From Patulibacter minatonensis DSM 18081 (GTDB taxonomy: Bacteria > Actinomycetota > Thermoleophilia > Solirubrobacterales > Solirubrobacteraceae), in NCBI RefSeq assembly GCF_000519325.1, contig NZ_KI912613.1, positions 730,935 through 794,934 on the forward strand: a stretch of DNA of 64,000 nucleotides, in the 5' to 3' direction. The translations under genes were made by a program, and so were the position numbers. Below the pieces are notes generated by a model. It searched no databases and was not told the DNA's origin. It saw only the letters and a program-made list of their open reading frames with translations. Of the stretch, positions 35,825 through 44,675 are shown one piece after another. Position 1 is the stretch's first letter. Every line of letters begins with the position of its first letter.

Positions 35825-37398
35825 ATGAGCGCGCACACGATCGACCCCTGGGCCGCGACCGACGCGGCCGGCGATCCCGTCCGCCATGCCCTGCGCCTGG
35901 CCCGGCTGAACGAGTCCGCCCGCGGCGGTCGGCGGATGGGCACCGAGGTCCGGTCCGTGGTCGACCGCTCGTGGCAGCGCTCCGCGGCCGCCGGCGTCGA
36001 CCCCGAGCTCGACCGGCCCGTGGCACCGCTCGCGGCGGAGATCCTCGAGCTGCGTCGCCGCGAGCACCCCCTCGCCGTCGTGCGGCCGACGCTCGCCCGC
36101 GTCCTCACCGACCTGACCGCGAGCGCCCCGCACGTCTTCGCGCTCAGCGACGCCCGGGGCGTCCTGCTCTGGGTCGACGGCGCCGAGGAGGTCGTCGAGC
36201 GGGCCGGCGGCGAGATGGCCTTCGAGGCCGGGGCCGACTGGTCCGAGCGGGCGGCCGGGACCAACGCGGTCGGCACCGCGCTGGTCGAGGAGCACGCCGT
36301 CCAGATCTTCTCCGCCGAGCACTTCCGTCCGGCGGTCCACGGCTGGACGTGCTCCGCCTCACCGATCCGGTGCCCGGAGACCGGTGAGATCCTCGGCGTC
36401 CTCGACGCGACCGCCGACCTGCGCACCGTCGACCCGCGGACGCTGCCGTACCTCGTCGGCGCCACCCGCGCGGCCGAACGGATGCTGCGCGGCCAGGCCG
36501 AGCGACGCACCAGCGGCTCCGCGCCCTCGTCCGCCAGCGGCCGGCCGGGGCCCCGCGCCCGGAGCTCGCGCTCAGCCCGCTCGGGCGCGTCGTCGCCATG
36601 GACCACGCCTCGCGCAGCGGGGAGGACGGCGACCCCGATCGCCGCTGGCGCCTGCCGCGGCCCGCCGCCGAGGGCGGCCCGATCCGCCTGCCGGACGGTC
36701 GGATGGGTCACGCCGAGCCCGCCGGGGACGACGGCTTCCTCGTCTATGCCGACCACGCGGTCTCCCGCCCGCGCTCCACCGTCTCGCTCGAGCTCCTGGG
36801 CACCCACAGCCCGCTGGCCCGCAAGCGCGACGGCGCGCAGCCGCTCTCGCGCGGCCACGCCGAGATCCTGGCGCTCCTGGCGCACACGCCCGCCGGGCTG
36901 ACGGCCGAGCGCCTCGCCGTCCTGCTCCACGGCGACCGCGCGAACGCCGGCACCGCGCGCGCCGCGTGCTCCCGGCTGCGCACCCGGCTCCCGGGCGTCG
37001 TCTCGACCCGCCCGTACCGGCTCGCCGACGGGGTCGACAGCGATCTGCGCGAGGTCCGGCGCCACCTGCGCGCCGGCGACCTCGCCGCCGCCGTCGAGGC
37101 CTACCGCGGACCGCTCCTGCCCGACAGCCCCGCCCCCGGGATCCGCGAGATCGCGGACGACCTGCACGCCGAGCTGCGCGGCGCCCTGCTCGAGGCCGGC
37201 GACGCCGAGGCCCTCGCGTCGTGGTGCGCCACGCCGCACGGGTCCGAGGACCTGCGGGCCGCGGAGGCCCTGGTCAAGGCCCTCCCGCACGGCGACCCGC
37301 GACGCGGTGCCGCGGCCGGGCGGATCGCGTCCCTCCGCCGCCGGCTCGGCATCGGCTGGTCGCCCGCGACCGCCGAGGGCCGTCGCCCGGGTCGCTGA
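35825..37398 (+). pseudogene. GAF/winged-helix regulator interrupted by a -1 frameshift
   Basis: The ATG at 35825 follows GGGAGGGAC. The first frame encodes a helical N-terminus and a GAF-like domain (WSERAAGTNAVGTALVEEHA, IFSAEHFRPAVHGWTCSASP) up to about 36505, then turns into Arg/Ser/Pro-rich shadow sequence (it stops only at 36901). The other frame continues the homology from THQRLRALVRQR (about 36508) through a winged-helix/BTAD-like C-terminus to 37398. The intact paralog at 37768 shows both halves in one frame. One missing base near 36505-36510 explains it. It could be a real mutation, a sequencing error or, least likely, recoding. Confidence 0.75.
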
Positions 37399-37526
37399 GC
37401 GTCGCCCCGGCGTTCGCCGCACCCCGGTCGCCCCCGGACCGCCACGTCGACCGACGGCCCGAGGAGCCGGTGCCGAGGGCCGGGGCCGAGGGCCGGTCCG
37501 GCGCGGGGCGCCGAGTCGCGTCCCGT

Positions 37527-37661
37527 GTGACACCGGGCGCGGTCCGGCAGGGCGCGCGGTCGTCCGCGTCCGTGGGCGTGGCGCTGCGCACACCGTCCGC
37601 GAAGTTGGCGCGCAGACGCTCTCCCGGTGTCACCCGGTTGCAACCGGGCGCTGCGTAGGTT
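37527..37661 (+). promoter_or_regulatory. Promoter/operator region of the intact GAF/winged-helix regulator
   Basis: The 369-base gap between 37398 and 37768 holds no gene but dense symmetry: GTGACACCGGG (37527-37537) with CCCGGTGTCAC (37623-37633); the perfect palindrome CCCGGTTGCAACCGGG (37633-37648); CGAAGTTGGCGCG (37600-37612), shared with the paralog's upstream region; and GCGTAGGTT (37653-37661) as a possible -10. CCCGGTGTC and GGTTGCA also occur before the alcohol dehydrogenase gene. Confidence 0.55.
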
Positions 37662-37767
37662 CGTGCCTCCCCACCGGCACGCCCGTCGTGCCGCCCGCCC
37701 CGGACCGCGTACCGGGGCGGCGCGGGTGGGTCGACGGTCGGAGGAGGTTCGGGTGCGAAATCCGTGA

Positions 37768-39093
37768 TTGGGGATCGATTGCCATGAGGACCGCGTCGGG
37801 CGCGCCCGATCGCTCGTCGCCGCCCACGAGCAGGCACTCGCGGGCGAGGATCCGGACTCCGACGTCCGCCAGGTCGTCGCGGCGTCGTGGCGCCGCGCGC
37901 AGGAGGCCGGCGTCGATCCGGAGCGTCACCACGCTCCGGTCACGCACGCGAGCGACGAGGCCGCGGAGCGCTGGCGCGAGCACCCCCTCGGTCGCTTCGG
38001 TCCGCTGATCCGCCGCACCCTCGGCGACTTCTCGCACGACGCGCAGCGCATCGTGGTGGTCGCCGACGCCGACGGCTGCATCCTCTGGTCGGCGGGCAGC
38101 AAGGGCGTGCTCGCCGCCGCGTCGGCGATCGAGTTCGAGCCCGGCCACTCCTGGGACGAGGCCACGGTCGGCACCAACGGGGTCGGCACCGCGCTGGCGG
38201 TCGGACACCCCGTGCAGATCTTCTCGGCGGAGCACTTCCGCCGCCGCGTGCACCCGTGGGTCTGCTCCGGCGCCCCGGTCCGGGACCCCGAGACGCACGA
38301 CATCCTCGGCGTGATCGACGTCTCGTGCGGCATCCGCGCCGCGCACCCCGACTCGCTGTCCCTCGCGATGACGACCGCCAGCCTCGTCGAGGCGTCCCTG
38401 CGGTCGGACCTCGCCGAGCGGCGCGAACGCGCCCGGTCGCAGTTCTTCGAGCACCTCCAGCACCGCCCGTCGTCCCGGACCGCCCTGGTCGACCGTCGCG
38501 GCCGGATCCTCGCCGCCCACCCGCGCAGCTGGGTCTTCGGGCCGCTCGTGCGCGCCCCCGGCGACGGCTGGGTCTCGCCCGGCGGCGACGACGTCCTCGA
38601 GGGGCGTCCCCTCGGCGACGGCATGTGGATCGTGGAGGCCTCGGGCGCCGCCGTGCCCCGGCCGCGGGTCCGCGTGGAGGCCCTGGGCCGCACCCGCGCG
38701 CAGGTGTCGATCAACGGCGCGACCGTCGAGCTGTCGCCGCGGCGCAGCGAGATCGTGGCGCTCCTCTGCATGACGCCCGAGGGCCTCGGCGCCGGCGACA
38801 TCGCGGAGGAGGTCTACGGCAGCGACGAGCGCCGCGTGACCGTGCGCGCCGAGATGTCGCGCCTGCGCCGACAGATGGCAGGCGTCCTCGCGACCCAGCC
38901 GTACCGCCTGCTCGCCGACGTCAGCGCCGATTTCCTCGACCTCGCCGCGCGGGTGCGCGGCCACGGCGACCTGACCGCCGACCTCGCCCCCGGGCCGCTG
39001 CTCCCGGAGGCCACGAGCCCGCGCCTCGTCGCCCTGCGCGAGGAGCTCCTCGCGGGGCACCGCGGCGGCGCCCCGCTGGCCGGCGTGTCCTGA
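37768..39093 (+). CDS. GAF-domain regulator with winged-helix/BTAD-like C-terminus
   Basis: The protein has 441 residues. The start is a TTG directly after an in-frame TGA; no ATG or GTG fits, so the start is weak. The N-terminus (VRQVVAASWRRAQEAGVDPE) and GAF (GHSWDEATVGTNGVGTALAV, IFSAEHFRRRVHPWVCSGAP) match AcoR-type sensors of sigma-54 activators. Instead of an AAA+ domain it ends with a winged helix (about 315-380; LSPRRSEIVALLCMTPEGLG, VRAEMSRLRRQMAGVLATQP). Proteins of this shape often control alcohol/aldehyde dehydrogenase genes in actinobacteria. Shared motifs suggest it controls the mdo gene at 43189. Confidence 0.78.
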   Translation: MGIDCHEDRVGRARSLVAAHEQALAGEDPDSDVRQVVAASWRRAQEAGVDPERHHAPVTHASDEAAERWREHPLGRFGPLIRRTLGDFSHDAQRIVVVADADGCILWSAGSKGVLAAASAIEFEPGHSWDEATVGTNGVGTALAVGHPVQIFSAEHFRRRVHPWVCSGAPVRDPETHDILGVIDVSCGIRAAHPDSLSLAMTTASLVEASLRSDLAERRERARSQFFEHLQHRPSSRTALVDRRGRILAAHPRSWVFGPLVRAPGDGWVSPGGDDVLEGRPLGDGMWIVEASGAAVPRPRVRVEALGRTRAQVSINGATVELSPRRSEIVALLCMTPEGLGAGDIAEEVYGSDERRVTVRAEMSRLRRQMAGVLATQPYRLLADVSADFLDLAARVRGHGDLTADLAPGPLLPEATSPRLVALREELLAGHRGGAPLAGVS

Positions 39094-39141
39094 GGCCGGC
39101 GGGGCGGCCCGCCGGCGCGTCCGCGCGTCGGCGGAGGCGGG

Positions 39142-39385
39142 ACGTGGTCGGCCTTCGGCCGCTGGGAGCGCACAAGTCGCGACCACGTCCCGACGGCCGG
39201 GGGCGTGGTCGACGTTCGGCCCCTGGCAGCGCTCGGATCGCGACCACGTGCCGACGGCCGGCGACGTGGTCGACCTTCGGCCGCTGGGAGCGCACAAGTC
39301 GCGACCACGTCCGGGTGGCCGAGGACGTGGTCGACGTTCGGCCCCTGGCAGCGCCCGAACCGCGACCACGTCCCGACGGCCGACG
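39142..39385. repeat. Tandem palindromic repeat array A, 4 x 61 bases
   Basis: Four units start at 39142, 39203, 39264 and 39325. Each has inverted arms ACGTGGTCG...CGACCACGT (the second unit begins GCGTGGTCG) around about 27 bases. Units 1 and 3 are nearly identical, as are 2 and 4, so a 122-base dimer was duplicated. The array fills most of the 301-base gap between the convergent regulator and mftM genes; no gene is seen there. A single related unit lies at 58573-58615. Confidence 0.92.
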
Positions 39386-39394
39386 CCGCCCTCG

Positions 39395-40453
39395 TCAGTC
39401 CTTGCGGTCGAGCACCAGCCAGCCGCCGCGCATCGTCGCCGTGCGGGCGTGCCAGCCGCGGAGCCCGCGCGCGAGCGCGAGGAGCCCGTCGGCGTCGAAC
39501 GCCTGACGGTGGCCGTAGGCCGGGTCGGGCGTGCGCTCCAGCGGGACCGCGACGACCACCCGCCGGGCGGCCAGGCGGGTGAGCTCGTGGAGCACCAGGC
39601 GGTTCATGCGGGCGGGGAGGTGCTCGAGGACGTGCAGCATCGTGACCGTGTCGAACGCTCCGGCCCGGTGCGGGGTGCGGGTCGTGATGTCGAGCGGCTC
39701 GAAGCGCACCGACGAGCCGCGGTCCGCCGCCATGCGCGAGGCGAGCGCCGCCGTCCCCGGGAGCAGGTCGCTGCCCGTCACGCGGAGCGACGGATCACGC
39801 CCGAGCAGCAGCGGGAAGAAGCCGAAGCAGCTGCCGACGTCGAGGACGCGGTGGCCGACGACGAGGCCCGCCGCGAGCCGGTAGATCGGCGCGAACGTCG
39901 CGACCGCCCCCGTGCCCTGCCGGGTCGGCGGTCGCAGCAGCGCACGGATCGTGTTCGCGTAGAACGCGCGCCACGCGACCGCCGGGTCCTCGTGCAGGGA
40001 CGCCACCACGCCGACGAACACGGCCTCGAACGCTGTGCACGGGTCGCCGGGCAGGAGGCCGGGACGGATCAGGTCGTGCGCGATCGCGTCGCCGAGGTCG
40101 TCGTCGACCTCCGTGACCCGGAACGTGTGGAGGACGACGGTCCGGCCGCCCTCGCGCCGGAGCAGGAACCGGCCGGCGTGCTGTTCGTGGGCCCCGTACG
40201 ACCGGGCCGAGGCGGGGAGCCTGCGGACGACGATCTGCGCGGCGGTATCGGGGATCGGGACGCCGGCCGATCCGACCGCCCGGCGACCGCCGACAGTGCG
40301 GGTCGCCGACCTCGGGGCGAGGCCGCCCGCACCGTCGACATCTGACGACGCGTCACGGCCCTCGCCGGGGATCCCCGTCCCGCCGAGGTCGAGGTCGAGG
40401 AACTCCGGCAGCGCCCACGCGGGGCCCGCGTCCTGTCGTGTCACGGTGCTCAT
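39395..40453 (-). CDS. mftM: Mycofactocin-associated SAM-dependent methyltransferase (MftM-like)
   Basis: The protein has 352 residues. It has a variable N-terminus (1-90), a conserved block (FLLRREGGRTVVLHTFRVTE, AVAWRAFYANTIRALLR) and a class I methyltransferase fold (about 195-345) with motif I VLDVGSCFGFFPLLLG and motif LHVLEHLP. The block before the fold fits the mycofactocin oligosaccharide methyltransferase, which methylates the glucose chain on mycofactocin. Location beside the MFT locus supports this. The ATG overlaps the VWA gene stop, so it is co-transcribed with coxE-like/moxR. Assignment is from memory of the family. Confidence 0.7.
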   Translation of the reverse strand: MSTVTRQDAGPAWALPEFLDLDLGGTGIPGEGRDASSDVDGAGGLAPRSATRTVGGRRAVGSAGVPIPDTAAQIVVRRLPASARSYGAHEQHAGRFLLRREGGRTVVLHTFRVTEVDDDLGDAIAHDLIRPGLLPGDPCTAFEAVFVGVVASLHEDPAVAWRAFYANTIRALLRPPTRQGTGAVATFAPIYRLAAGLVVGHRVLDVGSCFGFFPLLLGRDPSLRVTGSDLLPGTAALASRMAADRGSSVRFEPLDITTRTPHRAGAFDTVTMLHVLEHLPARMNRLVLHELTRLAARRVVVAVPLERTPDPAYGHRQAFDADGLLALARGLRGWHARTATMRGGWLVLDRKD

Positions 40454-42018
40454 CCGACGAACGCCTCCCGGGCGCGCTCCTCGAGCTGGTCGAGGTCGCG
40501 CACCTGCTCGACCACGTCGCAGACGGGGGTGTAGAGGTCCATGTCGCACGAGCCGAGGCGACGGTTGCGCTCGGCCTCGGGCGTCAGCCACGTCAGCCGA
40601 CGGCAGCGGCTCCCGATCTCCTCGAGCGCCTCGACGTTCGGCGGCCGGCCGTTGCCGCGCCCGTCGCCGAGGACGAGGACGATCGTGCGGCGGTCGACGG
40701 AGCGGAGGTGGTCGGTCGTGAACGTCCCGAGCGCGCGGCCGTAGTCCGACGAGGCGTCGAGGTCGAGGCCGGAGCGGGTCATCATCTGGGCCAGGGCGAC
40801 GTCGGGGTCGGGGTCGCGGAGCTGCTCGGAGATGTCGACGAGCTCGTCGACGAACGCGAACGTGCGGACGCGGTCGAAGCGCTGCTGGACCCCGTGGACG
40901 AGGTGCAGGGCGAACCGCGCGGTGTTGCGGACCGACAGGCTCAGGTCGACGAGGACCACCAGGCGCGGCCGGTCGGGCTTCCTGGCGACGGTCGCCGGGC
41001 GGACCGGGACGCCGTCGTGGCGGAGCGCCGAGCGCATCGTCCGCGCGGCGTGGATCCGGCCGTGCTCGGCGGGCTGCCTGCGCGGGGACGCGGCGCCGCG
41101 CAGCTGACGGGAGAGGCGGCCGAGCAGCTCGTCCATCCGCACGCGCTCGACGTGCGTGAGGTCCAGCCGGAGGCCCATCGGCAGCTCGTCCTCCGGCGAC
41201 TCCTCGGCCTCGAAGCCCTCCAGGTGCTTCCGGAGGAGCTCGGCGAGGTTGTCGATCTCGCCGCCGCGGACCTGCGCCATCCCCTTGCGCTCCTCCTCCT
41301 CGCCGTCCTGCAGCAGCGACGGGAGGACGCCGGCGGCGAGGTCGAAGCCGCCCTCGAGCGGGTCGCCGTCGTCGTCGGCCAGCCCGCCGGCCTCGCCGGC
41401 GTCGGAGACCCGGTCGAGGTTCAGGACCTGACCGAGCCCGGACGCGTCGCCCTCGAGCGCGCCGCCGAGGGTCAGCTCGTCGTCCTCGGAGGACAGGTCG
41501 AAGCCGTCGTCCTCCTTGTCGAGCCGCTCGGTCCGGACGTCGGGGTCGCTCTCGACGTCGAAGAGGTCGCCGAGCTGCGCGCCCGCGGAGCCGTCGTCCT
41601 CGACCTGCTCCTCGTCGGGGTCGGCGAGGCCCGTGATGTGCCCCTGCCGGAGGGCAGCGTCGTCCTCCGGGTCGACCGACCACGGCAGGAAGAAGCGCGC
41701 GAACAGCTCGTCGAAGACGTCCTCGTCGCGCCCCCGCTTGACCAGGGTCGTGCGCAGCGCGGCGCGCACCCCGTCGCGGCGGTCGAGCGAGACGGCGCGG
41801 ACCGCCCGCAGTGCGTCGAGGGTCTCGGACGGCGAGACCCGGAGGCCGGCGGACCGCAGCGCCGTCGCGAACGCGAGCAGCACGCCGTCGAAGTCGTCGG
41901 CCGGCCGGGCGCCGTCGACGCCCGGGACGATCGTCCTGGGGCGCGCCGCCGCGCGGGCGGCGGGCGTCACCGCGGTGCCGACGCGGCCGTGCCCGTCGCG
42001 GCGGGTCTGCCAGGTCAT
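40450..42018 (-). CDS. CoxE-like VWA-domain protein
   Basis: The protein has 522 residues. An N-terminal helical domain (about 40-125) and a strongly acidic, low-complexity middle (130-280) precede a von Willebrand A domain (about 340-510) with an intact MIDAS start DLSLSVRNT and later VLVLGDGRGN. Such proteins partner with MoxR AAA+ ATPases in assembling or activating metalloenzymes (CoxE/CoxD for CO dehydrogenase; MoxR in methanol oxidation). The MoxR gene is 3 bases upstream. Proposed client: the adjacent MFT-dependent alcohol dehydrogenase. Confidence 0.85.
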   Translation of the reverse strand: MTWQTRRDGHGRVGTAVTPAARAAARPRTIVPGVDGARPADDFDGVLLAFATALRSAGLRVSPSETLDALRAVRAVSLDRRDGVRAALRTTLVKRGRDEDVFDELFARFFLPWSVDPEDDAALRQGHITGLADPDEEQVEDDGSAGAQLGDLFDVESDPDVRTERLDKEDDGFDLSSEDDELTLGGALEGDASGLGQVLNLDRVSDAGEAGGLADDDGDPLEGGFDLAAGVLPSLLQDGEEEERKGMAQVRGGEIDNLAELLRKHLEGFEAEESPEDELPMGLRLDLTHVERVRMDELLGRLSRQLRGAASPRRQPAEHGRIHAARTMRSALRHDGVPVRPATVARKPDRPRLVVLVDLSLSVRNTARFALHLVHGVQQRFDRVRTFAFVDELVDISEQLRDPDPDVALAQMMTRSGLDLDASSDYGRALGTFTTDHLRSVDRRTIVLVLGDGRGNGRPPNVEALEEIGSRCRRLTWLTPEAERNRRLGSCDMDLYTPVCDVVEQVRDLDQLEERAREAFVG

Positions 42019-42021
42019 CGC

Positions 42022-43119
42022 TCAGCCCGTCGACTTCACGGAGCCGTAGTACCCGCCCGACCGCGTCGCGCGGTGGTTCGCCGCGTCCTCGGGTGCGACG
42101 CGGTCGCCGGCGTACCGCGAGGAGCGGCCCTCGGCGCCGTCGAGCACCTCGCGGATCGAGCGCCGCACCGTGTCGACGTCGCGGTCGTACTTCACGAGCA
42201 GCGTCAGGGTGTCCTCGAGGATCCGGCGGTCGAGCGTGCGGGCGCCGAGGACGACGAGCGCGCGGGCCCAGTCGATGGCCTCGCTGATCGACGGCGCCTT
42301 GCGGAGCTCCAGCTCGCGGATCGCGCGGACGGCGCGGACCGCCTGGGTGCGCAGCTCGTCGTCGATGCCGGGGACGCGCAGGCGCACGATCTCGAGCTCG
42401 CGGGCCTCGTCGGGGTAGCCGAGCGAGAGGTGCAGGCAGCGGCGCTTGAAGGCCTCCGACACGTCGCGGGTCGCGTTGGACGTCGCGATCACGATCGGGG
42501 CCGTCCGGGCCGTCAGGGTGCCGATCTCGGGGACCGTCACCTGCATCTCGGCGAGGACCTCGAGCATCAGGGCCTCGAGCTGCTCGTCGGCGCGGTCGAT
42601 CTCGTCGATCAGGAGCACGCAGGGCTCGGGCGAGCGGATCGCCTGGAGCAGCGGGCGCTCGACGAGGAAGCGCTCGGAGAAGAAGATCTCGCCGTGCTCG
42701 TGGAGGCGGTCGGCGGCCTCCTCGATGGTCGAGGTGTCCTCCAGCAGGCCGTCGATGCGGGACTTCAGGAGCTGCGTGTAGAGCAGCTGCTTGCCGTAGT
42801 CCCACTCGTACAGGGCCTTCGTGTCGTCCTGGCCCTCGTAGCACTGCAGGCGCACGAGCCGGCGGCCCGTGACGGTCGCCAGGGTCTTCGCGAGCTCGGT
42901 CTTGCCGACGCCGGCGGGGCCCTCGATGAGCACCGGGCGCTGCAGGCGCTCGGCGAGGAAGACGGTCGTCTCGGTCTGGCTGGTGGAGACGTAGTCGTGG
43001 TCGCGCAGGCGTTCCCGGACGTCCTCGACGGACGAGAAGCCGGCGACCCGGTCGGTCGTCGGGGCAGCCGGCTGGTCGGGCATCCGGGGGACCACCTGGT
43101 CGGTCGTGCGGTCGTGCAT
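42022..43119 (-). CDS. MoxR-type AAA+ ATPase
   Basis: The protein has 365 residues. Walker A is GPAGVGKTEL (about 67), Walker B CVLLIDEIDRAD (about 165), sensor 1 IVIATSNATRD and an arginine-finger region FKRRCLHL; a C-terminal lid domain follows. MoxR ATPases work with VWA proteins as chaperone-like activators of enzymes. It lies 69 bases after the dehydrogenase gene and 3 bases before the VWA gene, all on the minus strand, so the four genes from the dehydrogenase to mftM may be one transcript. Confidence 0.9.
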   Translation of the reverse strand: MHDRTTDQVVPRMPDQPAAPTTDRVAGFSSVEDVRERLRDHDYVSTSQTETTVFLAERLQRPVLIEGPAGVGKTELAKTLATVTGRRLVRLQCYEGQDDTKALYEWDYGKQLLYTQLLKSRIDGLLEDTSTIEEAADRLHEHGEIFFSERFLVERPLLQAIRSPEPCVLLIDEIDRADEQLEALMLEVLAEMQVTVPEIGTLTARTAPIVIATSNATRDVSEAFKRRCLHLSLGYPDEARELEIVRLRVPGIDDELRTQAVRAVRAIRELELRKAPSISEAIDWARALVVLGARTLDRRILEDTLTLLVKYDRDVDTVRRSIREVLDGAEGRSSRYAGDRVAPEDAANHRATRSGGYYGSVKSTG

Positions 43120-43188
43120 CGGGAAGCACCGGGACGCGTCCGCGCGCCGCTCCGGGGAGCAGCGCGCGGACGCGTCGTGCGGCGTCGC

Positions 43189-44448
43189 TCAGCGGCTGCC
43201 CGAGAGGGCGGCGCGGACGACCGGCTTCATGCGCTCGTACGTGACCTCCATCGGGTTGCCCGGGGTGCAGGAGTCGCCGAGGATGTGCTTCGAGATCCGC
43301 TCCACGTCGTTCTCGTCGCCCTTGATCTGGCGGCCCTTGCCCTCGTAGACGCCCTCGTTCATCCGGTTCTTGGAGTACTCGCCGACCTCCTTGAAGTTCT
43401 TCGGGATGCCGACGTCGTCCGCCAGGCGGATCGCTGCCTCGACGGCGGCCTCCGCGCGCTGGACGGTGGAGAGGCCCTTCGTCTCGACGCCCATCGCCTT
43501 GGCCAGGTGGGCGTAGCGCTCGTAGCGGGCGGAGAGGTTGTACTCCCACACGTGCGGCAGCGCGATCGCGTTGTTCAGGCCGTGGTGGCTGTCGTAGAAC
43601 GCCGACACCGCGTGCGAGATCGAGTGGACGATGCCGAGGCCGCCGGAGTTGAACGCCTGCGCGGCGATGTAATGGGCCCACATGAGGCCGGTGCGGGCCT
43701 CGTAGTTGTGCGGCTCGGCGACGGCCTTGCGCAGCCACTTGTTCGTCCACTCGACGGCCGTGTAGGCCTGGCCGAGGGACGGCGGGAAGTCGAGACGCGA
43801 CACGTACGGCTCGGAGCCGTGCGCGAGGATGTCGAAGCCGCAGAACGCCGTCAGGTCGGTCGGCAGGTCGTAGTAGAGGATCGGGTCGCAGATCGCGAGC
43901 GTCGCGATCGAGCGGTCGTCGAACGCGACGTACTTGTGCGGGTTCTCCGGGTCGGACGTGTCGGTGATGACGTACGCCCAGGAGGTCTCCGAGCCGGTGC
44001 CGGCCGTGGTGGAGATCGCGATGTGCGGCGGGTTGACCGGGTTCGTGGACTGGTTGAAGCCCTCGAACTCGTTGATGTTGCGGCCGTCGTGCGCCGCGAC
44101 GATGCGGGCGCCCTTGCAGGCGTCGTGGGTCGAGCCGCCACCCACGGAGACGAAGCTGTCGAGCCCCTCGTCCTTGTACACCTGGTAGGCGTCCATGACG
44201 TTGTAGTCCTTGGGGTTGGACTCGACCTTGTCGAAGACGACGACGTCGATCCCCTGGTGCCGGAGCTTGCCGGCGATGTCGTCGACGATGTCCGTGCCCC
44301 GGAGACCCGAGGTCATGAGCAGCGTCTTCTTGAAGCCGAGGTTCTTGGCCTCGACCCCGACGAGCTCGTACGCACCGGCGCCGATCAGGCCTCGCGGAAC
44401 GTTGTGGAACTCCTTGATGGGGAACTCGTGCAGACGATCGAACTGCAT
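43189..44448 (-). CDS. mdo: Mycofactocin-type NDMA-dependent methanol/alcohol dehydrogenase
   Basis: This 419-residue iron-containing (group III) alcohol dehydrogenase has GGGSTHDACKG for cofactor binding, and metal ligands in DILAHGSEPYV, GIVHSISHAVSAF and DSHHGLNNAIALPHV. The sequence follows the Mdo/ThcE class of actinobacterial NDMA-dependent enzymes, in which NAD(P) stays bound and electrons pass to mycofactocin. Substrates are methanol and other short alcohols. GAGGAG stands 10 bases before the ATG. The upstream region shares motifs with the promoter of the GAF regulator at 37768, which may activate it. Confidence 0.85.
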   Translation of the reverse strand: MQFDRLHEFPIKEFHNVPRGLIGAGAYELVGVEAKNLGFKKTLLMTSGLRGTDIVDDIAGKLRHQGIDVVVFDKVESNPKDYNVMDAYQVYKDEGLDSFVSVGGGSTHDACKGARIVAAHDGRNINEFEGFNQSTNPVNPPHIAISTTAGTGSETSWAYVITDTSDPENPHKYVAFDDRSIATLAICDPILYYDLPTDLTAFCGFDILAHGSEPYVSRLDFPPSLGQAYTAVEWTNKWLRKAVAEPHNYEARTGLMWAHYIAAQAFNSGGLGIVHSISHAVSAFYDSHHGLNNAIALPHVWEYNLSARYERYAHLAKAMGVETKGLSTVQRAEAAVEAAIRLADDVGIPKNFKEVGEYSKNRMNEGVYEGKGRQIKGDENDVERISKHILGDSCTPGNPMEVTYERMKPVVRAALSGSR

Positions 44449-44566
44449 GGTGGGTGCTCTCCTCGCGCGGTCCTGGGGGGACCCGGTCGTGTTCGACCGC
44501 GGGCCATCCGGCGACCGCGGTTCCTCGACCGTCCGGTCGAGGTGGTCGCCAGTGAACCGGCCGTCT

Positions 44567-44628
44567 CCGGGTTGCAGAGAGGTTGCAGTTGCACCCGGTG
44601 TCGAATCGATGAGGCACCGGGTGTCGAA
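44567..44628 (-). promoter_or_regulatory. Upstream regulatory motifs of the alcohol dehydrogenase gene
   Basis: Two 14-base near-repeats, CACCCGGTGTCGAA (44592-44605) and CACCGGGTGTCGAA (44615-44628), stand next to three GTTGCA elements (44571, 44582 and 44588), and CCGGGTTGCA (44567-44576) faces TTGCACCCGG (44589-44598). The same CCCGGTGTC and GGTTGCA words occur in the promoter of the GAF regulator at 37768. Candidate activator sites. Confidence 0.5.
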
Positions 44629-44675
44629 AACCCCCGTTCCGACGCGGGACGCGGCCGGTGTGCGGCCGCGGCGGG

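Noticed and set aside
36482-36620. Programmed -1 ribosomal frameshift in the GAF regulator.
   Set aside because: No slippery heptamer or downstream pseudoknot is visible at the switch point, and the paralog is in a single frame. A mutation or sequence error is simpler.
37784-38008. ATG at 37784 as the start of the second GAF regulator.
   Set aside because: It is in another frame and gives an Arg/Ser-rich shadow peptide. Homology to the paralog lies in the TTG 37768 frame.
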